Of a DNA stretch of 64,000 nucleotides, positions 60,068 to 64,000 are shown piece by piece. The first letter of the stretch is position 1. Every line of letters begins with the position of its first letter. The stretch lies in NCBI GenBank assembly GCA_964651335.1, contig CAZYVT010000001.1, forward strand, positions 1 to 64,000. Reading direction: 5' to 3'. The notes under the pieces were generated by a model. That model saw only the letters and a list, made by a program, of their open reading frames with translations. It made no database searches and was not told the DNA's origin. Origin of the DNA: 2-02-FULL-66-14 sp964651335 (GTDB lineage Bacteria; Pseudomonadota; Gammaproteobacteria; Burkholderiales; SG8-39). The position numbers and the translations under genes are program-made.

Positions 60068-61567
60068 ATGTCGCTTGCCACCGTAGCGAGCCGCGCGCTT
60101 GCGGGGATTGCCGCGCCCGAGGTGACCGTGGAGGTCCACCTGGGCCCGGGGCTTCCGGCGTTTCACATCGTGGGCTTGCCGGACATCGAAGTACGCGAGG
60201 CGAAGGTCCGGGTGCGCGCCGCGCTCAACCACGCGCGCTTCGATTTCCCCGCGCGCCGCATTACGGTCAATCTGGCGCCCGCGGACCTGCCGAAGGATTC
60301 GAGCCGCTTCGACCTGCCGATCGCGCTCGGCATCCTTGCGGCGAGCGGCCAGTTGAAGGCCGCTGCGCTTGCGGGGCACGAGTTTGCAGGCGAGCTATCG
60401 CTCACCGGGGAGTTGCGCCCGGTGCGCGGCGCGCTCGCGATGGCGCTTGGCGCGAGCAAGGCGGGCCGCGCGTTCGTGCTTCCGGCGCAAAGTGCGGCCC
60501 AGGCCGCGCTCGCCGAGCGCGCGCACGTCCTTCCGGCCGCGAGCCTGCTCGAAGTGTGCGCGCATCTTGCGGGAGACACGCCGCTTATCCCTTATTGCGA
60601 CGGCGTCGAGCGCGTCCTTCCATGCTATCCAGACCTTGCAGACGTGAAGGGCCAGGCGCAGGCGAAACGTGCGCTCGAAGTCGCCGCCGCCGGAGCACAC
60701 GCCATTCTCCTCATCGGGCCGCCCGGTACGGGAAAGTCGATGCTCGCGGCGCGCTTGCCCGGAATCCTGCCGGAGATGACGCCGGCCGAGGCGCTGGAGA
60801 CTGCGGAAGTGCATTCAGCTTCCAGCATCGGATTCGACGCCGCTCGCTGGGGTGAGCGCCCGTACCGCGCACCGCACCACAGCGCATCGAGCGCTGCGCT
60901 GGTCGGCGGCGGCATGCCGCCACGGCCGGGGGAGATTTCGCTTGCGCATCATGGCGTCCTCTTCCTGGACGAGCTGCCCGAATTCCCGCGCGATGCGCTC
61001 GAAGCGCTGCGCGAGCCGCTCGAATCGGGAAGCATCTCCATTGCACGGGCGGCGCGCTACGCCACGTATCCGGCGCGCTTCCTGCTCGTCGCCGCCATGA
61101 ATCCCTGCCCTTGCGGTCATCTCGGCAATGCCTCGGGCAGATGTCGCTGCACGCCCGATCAGGTTGCGCGCTACCGGGGGAAAATCTCCGGGCCCCTTCT
61201 GGATCGCGTCGACCTCAAGGTCGAGGTACCCAGACCGGGCGAGTGGGAGATGATGGGAAATAGCGTGGCCGAATCCTCTGCGACGATTCGGGGTCGCGTG
61301 TGTGCTGCCCGAGAGCGTCAGCTTGTTCGGCAAGGAAAGCCCAACGCGTGGCTACAGGCACGAGAGACCGCGCGCCACTGCGCGATCGATGGAGCGGCGG
61401 AGAATCTTCTGAAGCAGGCGATCGCCAGGCTTTCGCTCTCGGCGCGGGGCTATCACCGCGTGCTGCGGGTGGCGCGCTCGATCGCCGATCTTGGCGGGGA
61501 GAACATGATCGGCGCGGCGCACGTCGCGGAGGCGATCCAGTACCGCAGGCTGGACGCGAGCTTTTGA
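60068..61567 (+). CDS. comM: ComM/YifB Mg-chelatase-like AAA+ helicase
   Basis: A 499-residue protein that promotes branch migration during natural transformation in Vibrio and Haemophilus. The N-terminal Lon-like domain begins LATVASRALAGIAAPEVTVEVHLGPGLPAFHIVGLPD. The AAA+ domain has the Walker A GPPGTGKSMLAAR, FLDELPEF as Walker B and the zinc-like CPCGHLGNASGRCRC. The C-terminal Mg-chelatase domain ends with RSIADLGGENMIGAAHVAEAIQYR. GGAGG is nine bases before the ATG. With dprA it suggests competence capacity. Confidence 0.95.
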   Translation: MSLATVASRALAGIAAPEVTVEVHLGPGLPAFHIVGLPDIEVREAKVRVRAALNHARFDFPARRITVNLAPADLPKDSSRFDLPIALGILAASGQLKAAALAGHEFAGELSLTGELRPVRGALAMALGASKAGRAFVLPAQSAAQAALAERAHVLPAASLLEVCAHLAGDTPLIPYCDGVERVLPCYPDLADVKGQAQAKRALEVAAAGAHAILLIGPPGTGKSMLAARLPGILPEMTPAEALETAEVHSASSIGFDAARWGERPYRAPHHSASSAALVGGGMPPRPGEISLAHHGVLFLDELPEFPRDALEALREPLESGSISIARAARYATYPARFLLVAAMNPCPCGHLGNASGRCRCTPDQVARYRGKISGPLLDRVDLKVEVPRPGEWEMMGNSVAESSATIRGRVCAARERQLVRQGKPNAWLQARETARHCAIDGAAENLLKQAIARLSLSARGYHRVLRVARSIADLGGENMIGAAHVAEAIQYRRLDASF

Positions 61568-61589
61568 CGGGCCGCCGCGCCGCGCAAGC

Positions 61590-62459
61590 CTACTGTTGGT
61601 TATTGATCCAAGTAAGCACGTCTTGCCTGTCGATGCGGTAGCCGAAATCCGTGCCGCGACAGAGCGCATTCAGACCGAAGGACGTGACGGCCACGATGTT
61701 GTTGGACGTGGGACCGCCGAGAAAAACCGGCCCGCCCGAGTCGCCCGAGCACGTGCCGCCCCGCCGATCGCCGTTGCCTTGGGTCTGAAGGTTGTAGCCG
61801 TCGTTGAGCGCGCTGTTGAGATTGACCAGCGTGGATTTCGCCATCAGCCGCTCGCGGAAGGAGACGTTGGAAAGCGCCGAGTGTACCTGCACGCGCAAGG
61901 TGAGGCCGTAGCCGCTGACGGTGAAGATCGTGTCCTTCTGGCCGCGTGCGGTTGCCAAGCCGTCGAGCGCCCCGGGTTGCGGAAGCACGCCGTACTCCGG
62001 CAAGCTGATTGCCTGATCCAGGATCACCACGCCCGCATCATGCGTGTTGGGCAAACCGGCGAAGTTTGCAAAGCCGTAGTTGTAGATCTTGCCGTTCATG
62101 GATTCGGCGCACGTCGTGCCCAAGGTGGTTCCCGCGCATTCCGACGGATAGCCGGTGATCGGGTCCTTCCCCAGTGACGGGCTGAAGTTGGCGCCGGCAT
62201 CCTGCTGGAAATATACGCGCGCAGACGCGGCGCCCCCGGCTGTGTCAGCGCAGTGCCCGGCTGTCAGGAACTTGGTCGGGGTGATGAGCGAGCCGCTGCA
62301 GCGCCAGATGAAAGTGCCGCCGGCGTTATAGAACACGATCAGGCCTACATAAGGGTGTTCGTGGTCCTCGACCCAGCTGCCCGTGATGCCAAAGGCGGGC
62401 GTCACGGCCGCGGCGAACGCGGCGAGTGCAAGTGCGGAAGCTGCGAATGTCCTACCCAT
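61590..62459 (-). CDS. secreted trypsin-like serine protease
   Basis: A 289-residue S1-family (chymotrypsin fold) protease. The signal peptide lies at about residues 1-24 (hydrophobic ASALALAAFAAAVTPAFG). The triad is His69 in LTAGHC, Asp141 in THDAGVVILD and Ser241 in GTCSGDSGGP. Cysteines 54 and 70 probably form the usual disulfide. The ATG at 62459 has GAGGAGG upstream. The reading continues open upstream for 270 codons in a shadow frame, which was not used. Substrate and localisation after secretion are unknown. Confidence 0.9.
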   Translation of the reverse strand: MGRTFAASALALAAFAAAVTPAFGITGSWVEDHEHPYVGLIVFYNAGGTFIWRCSGSLITPTKFLTAGHCADTAGGAASARVYFQQDAGANFSPSLGKDPITGYPSECAGTTLGTTCAESMNGKIYNYGFANFAGLPNTHDAGVVILDQAISLPEYGVLPQPGALDGLATARGQKDTIFTVSGYGLTLRVQVHSALSNVSFRERLMAKSTLVNLNSALNDGYNLQTQGNGDRRGGTCSGDSGGPVFLGGPTSNNIVAVTSFGLNALCRGTDFGYRIDRQDVLTWINNQQ

Positions 62460-62567
62460 TGGGCTGCCTCCTCTCCTCTGCGTGCTATGGGTACTACGGG
62501 AGAAATGCCTGTTGTTCTGTATCCGAGCGCCTTGCAGTATAGCTTGAGACCCGCCACGGGAGATAGG

Positions 62568-62585
62568 CCGACCCCCGAGGGTCGG
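62568..62585 (+). other. hairpin in the apaH leader
   Basis: CCGACCC (62568-62574) pairs perfectly with GGGTCGG (62579-62585) around CCGA, followed by GTTTG. It lies 21 bases before the apaH ATG, which lacks a Shine-Dalgarno sequence. It might affect translation or be a weak terminator. Confidence 0.4.
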
Positions 62586-62606
62586 GTTTGCTAGAGTCCG
62601 CGTCCC

Positions 62607-63425
62607 ATGGCGACCTACGCGATCGGCGACGTGCAGGGCTGCTTCGAGGAGCTGCAGGAGCTTCTTTCCCGCGTCGGCTTCGAGCGCTCTCGCGATCGCT
62701 TGTGGTTCGTCGGCGATCTGGTCAACCGCGGCCCGAAGTCGCTCGAGGTACTGCGCTATGTGCGCAATCTGGGCGAGTGCGCAGTGACGGTGCTCGGCAA
62801 TCACGACCTGCATCTCGTGTGTCAGTTCGAGGGCTCCGAAGGGAGCCGCCGCAATGACACGTTCGACGATGTGCTCGCATCGCCCGACGCCGGCGAACTC
62901 GTCGCTTGGCTGCGCGCCCGACCGATGATGCACGTGGAGGGCCGCTTTGCCATGGTGCATGCGGGACTGCTGCCGCAATGGACGATCGAGAAGGCGTGCT
63001 CGCTTGCGCGCGAGGTGGAGCAGGCGCTCGGCGCGCCGAACTATCGGGAATTCCTCGCCCACATGTACGGCAACCGGCCCGACCGTTGGAAGGAGAGGCT
63101 CTCCGGCTGGGACCGGCTGCGGGTGATCGTGAATGCGATGACCCGGCTGCGTTTTTGCACCGACGAAGGCGCAATGGAACTTGAGTCGACGGGGATCGTG
63201 CCGCCTGACGGGACGCAGGCGTGGTTCGACACCCGGCTGGAGCGCGAGGAGCCGACGATTGTATGCGGGCACTGGTCGTCGCTCGGCCTCAAACTCACTG
63301 AGCGCTTCGCGCTGCTGGATTCGGGGTGCGTCTGGGGCGGCGCGCTCAGCGCGCTACGGCTTGAGGACCGGTGGCTCGCGCAGGTACCCTGCTCGGGCTA
63401 CCAACCGATCGGGGAGGACGCATGA
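62607..63425 (+). CDS. apaH: symmetrical bis(5'-nucleosyl)-tetraphosphatase
   Basis: A 272-residue metallophosphatase that cleaves Ap4A to two ADP and can decap Np4-capped RNA. The phosphoesterase motifs are AIGDVQGC, FVGDLVNRGP and LGNHDLH, with the later GHWSSLGL. Length matches E. coli ApaH (280). No Shine-Dalgarno sequence is seen; a hairpin precedes the start. Its stop overlaps the HIT gene start (ATGA), so the two are coupled. Confidence 0.95.
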   Translation: MATYAIGDVQGCFEELQELLSRVGFERSRDRLWFVGDLVNRGPKSLEVLRYVRNLGECAVTVLGNHDLHLVCQFEGSEGSRRNDTFDDVLASPDAGELVAWLRARPMMHVEGRFAMVHAGLLPQWTIEKACSLAREVEQALGAPNYREFLAHMYGNRPDRWKERLSGWDRLRVIVNAMTRLRFCTDEGAMELESTGIVPPDGTQAWFDTRLEREEPTIVCGHWSSLGLKLTERFALLDSGCVWGGALSALRLEDRWLAQVPCSGYQPIGEDA

Positions 63426-63835
63426 CCGAGTGCGTATTTTGCAGGATCGTCGCCGGACAGATTCCGTCGACCCGGGTGTACGAGGACGAGCACACGCTCG
63501 CCTTCATGGACATCGGCCAGGTGAATCCCGGCCACGTCCTCGTCGCCGTGAAAAAGCATGCCGAAAACCTGTACGCGCTCGAGGAGGCGCAGGCCGCTGC
63601 GGTGGCGCGCGCGAGCGTACGCGTCGCCCGCGCGATCGGCGCGGCCTTCTCGCCCCCGGGGCTATCGGTCTACCAGGCGAACGGCAAGCCGGCTGGACAG
63701 ACCGTGTTTCACTACCACGTGCACCTGCTGCCGCGGCACGAGGGCGATGGCATGGAGATCACCTGGCCGGTGAAAAACCCGCCGCGCGAGAAGCTCGAGG
63801 AATACGCCGCGAAGATCCGCGGCAAGATCGTCTAG
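63422..63835 (+). CDS. HIT family protein
   Basis: A 137-residue histidine-triad nucleotide-binding hydrolase. The metal-type N-terminus is CVFCRIVAGQIPSTRVYEDE, and the triad is in TVFHYHVHLLPRHEG (His-phi-His-phi-His). It acts on adenosine-phosphoramidates or dinucleotides, which fits its coupling to apaH. The ATG at 63422 overlaps the apaH stop (ATGA). It converges with the kinase, and the stop codons share a CTAG. Confidence 0.93.
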   Translation: MTECVFCRIVAGQIPSTRVYEDEHTLAFMDIGQVNPGHVLVAVKKHAENLYALEEAQAAAVARASVRVARAIGAAFSPPGLSVYQANGKPAGQTVFHYHVHLLPRHEGDGMEITWPVKNPPREKLEEYAAKIRGKIV

Positions 63836-64000
63836 CCCCAGGGCGAGTAGCCGAACGCCTGCCTGAAGCGGGCTTCGATCTCGCTTCGCCGGGGGTTGTG
63901 GTTTTGGGCGCCGCGCTGCGCGATCTTGATCGCGCCCATTACGGCGCCCAAGCGCCCGGTGGTGGGCCAGTCCCAGCCGCGCGCGATGCCATACAGGAGC
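63832..64000 (-). CDS. PfkB-family carbohydrate/adenosine kinase (3' end only)
   Basis: The last 56 codons of a gene entering from the right edge: LLYGIARGWDWPTTGRLGAVMG, IKIAQRGAQNH, then a polar C-terminus ending FGYSPWG. The pattern fits the C-terminal end of PfkB-type kinases, particularly the adenosine-kinase-like proteins of betaproteobacteria. Only the C-terminus is visible, so activity cannot be judged. Its stop overlaps that of the HIT gene in a CTAG. Confidence 0.65.
   Translation of the reverse strand, partial: LLYGIARGWDWPTTGRLGAVMGAIKIAQRGAQNHNPRRSEIEARFRQAFGYSPWG

Noticed and set aside
61590..63272. Long open frame upstream of the trypsin-like protease
   Set aside because: It is antisense to apaH; the signal peptide and GGAGG site place the start at 62459.

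Overview
This window looks like a chromosomal segment from a betaproteobacterium (Burkholderiales/Nitrosomonadales type). The evidence is the high G+C, the order mnmG-rsmG-parA-parB-atpIBEFHAGDC, the rpmH/dnaA-dnaN-gyrB origin neighbourhood, and the block def-fmt-rsmB-DUF4390-ntrY-ntrX-trkA-trkH. Almost all of it is housekeeping. I see no prophage, transposase, CRISPR array, rRNA or tRNA gene, and no stretch above 300 bases without a gene.

Layout. 1-7.2 kb: the end of a malonyl-CoA synthetase-like ligase, an HAD phosphatase, glpD, a two-component pair, two tiny coupled membrane peptides and a GST. 7.2-14.3 kb (minus): the complete F1Fo ATP synthase operon behind a clear promoter. 14.3-18.5 kb (minus): parB, parA, rsmG and mnmG, with two parS sites just upstream of mnmG. 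18.6-23.6 kb: an MFS transporter, GTP-type PEP carboxykinase, an AbrB-type permease and a small exported protein. 23.6-27.4 kb (minus): mnmE, yidC, yidD, rnpA, rpmH. 27.4-32.7 kb (plus): dnaA, a probable oriC, dnaN and gyrB. 32.7-37.6 kb (minus): topoisomerase III, dprA and a LysM protein. 37.8-47.5 kb (plus): def, fmt, rsmB, DUF4390, ntrY, ntrX, trkA, trkH. 47.5-51.4 kb (minus): metH and the tiny ribosomal protein bTHX. 51.6-59.7 kb: an accessory region with rhodanese, thioesterase, two acyl/aryl-CoA ligases, an SDR, a LigB-type extradiol dioxygenase, a zeta-class GST isomerase, an FAA hydrolase and a MarR regulator, probably for aromatic-acid catabolism. 59.8-64 kb: ubiK, comM, a secreted trypsin-like protease, apaH, a HIT protein and the end of a PfkB-type (adenosine kinase-like) gene.

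Most notable observations: (1) the ATP synthase beta subunit has lost the conserved GER motif, including the catalytic glutamate, through a short AT-rich replacement that keeps the frame. (2) The metH leader folds like a class II SAM riboswitch with an extra hairpin, followed by a terminator-like hairpin and an overlapping small ORF that ends on the metH start codon. (3) A 112-residue ORF fuses the first part of a BNR/sialidase-like protein to the C-terminal half of a MoaD/ThiS-like protein ending in GG. (4) Two parS sites form a perfect 16-bp inverted pair. (5) NtrX has a degenerate AAA+ domain. (6) Two coupled membrane peptides lie near a hairpin that displays a perfect Shine-Dalgarno sequence. 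All family assignments come from reading the sequence and from memory of the families; no search was run.
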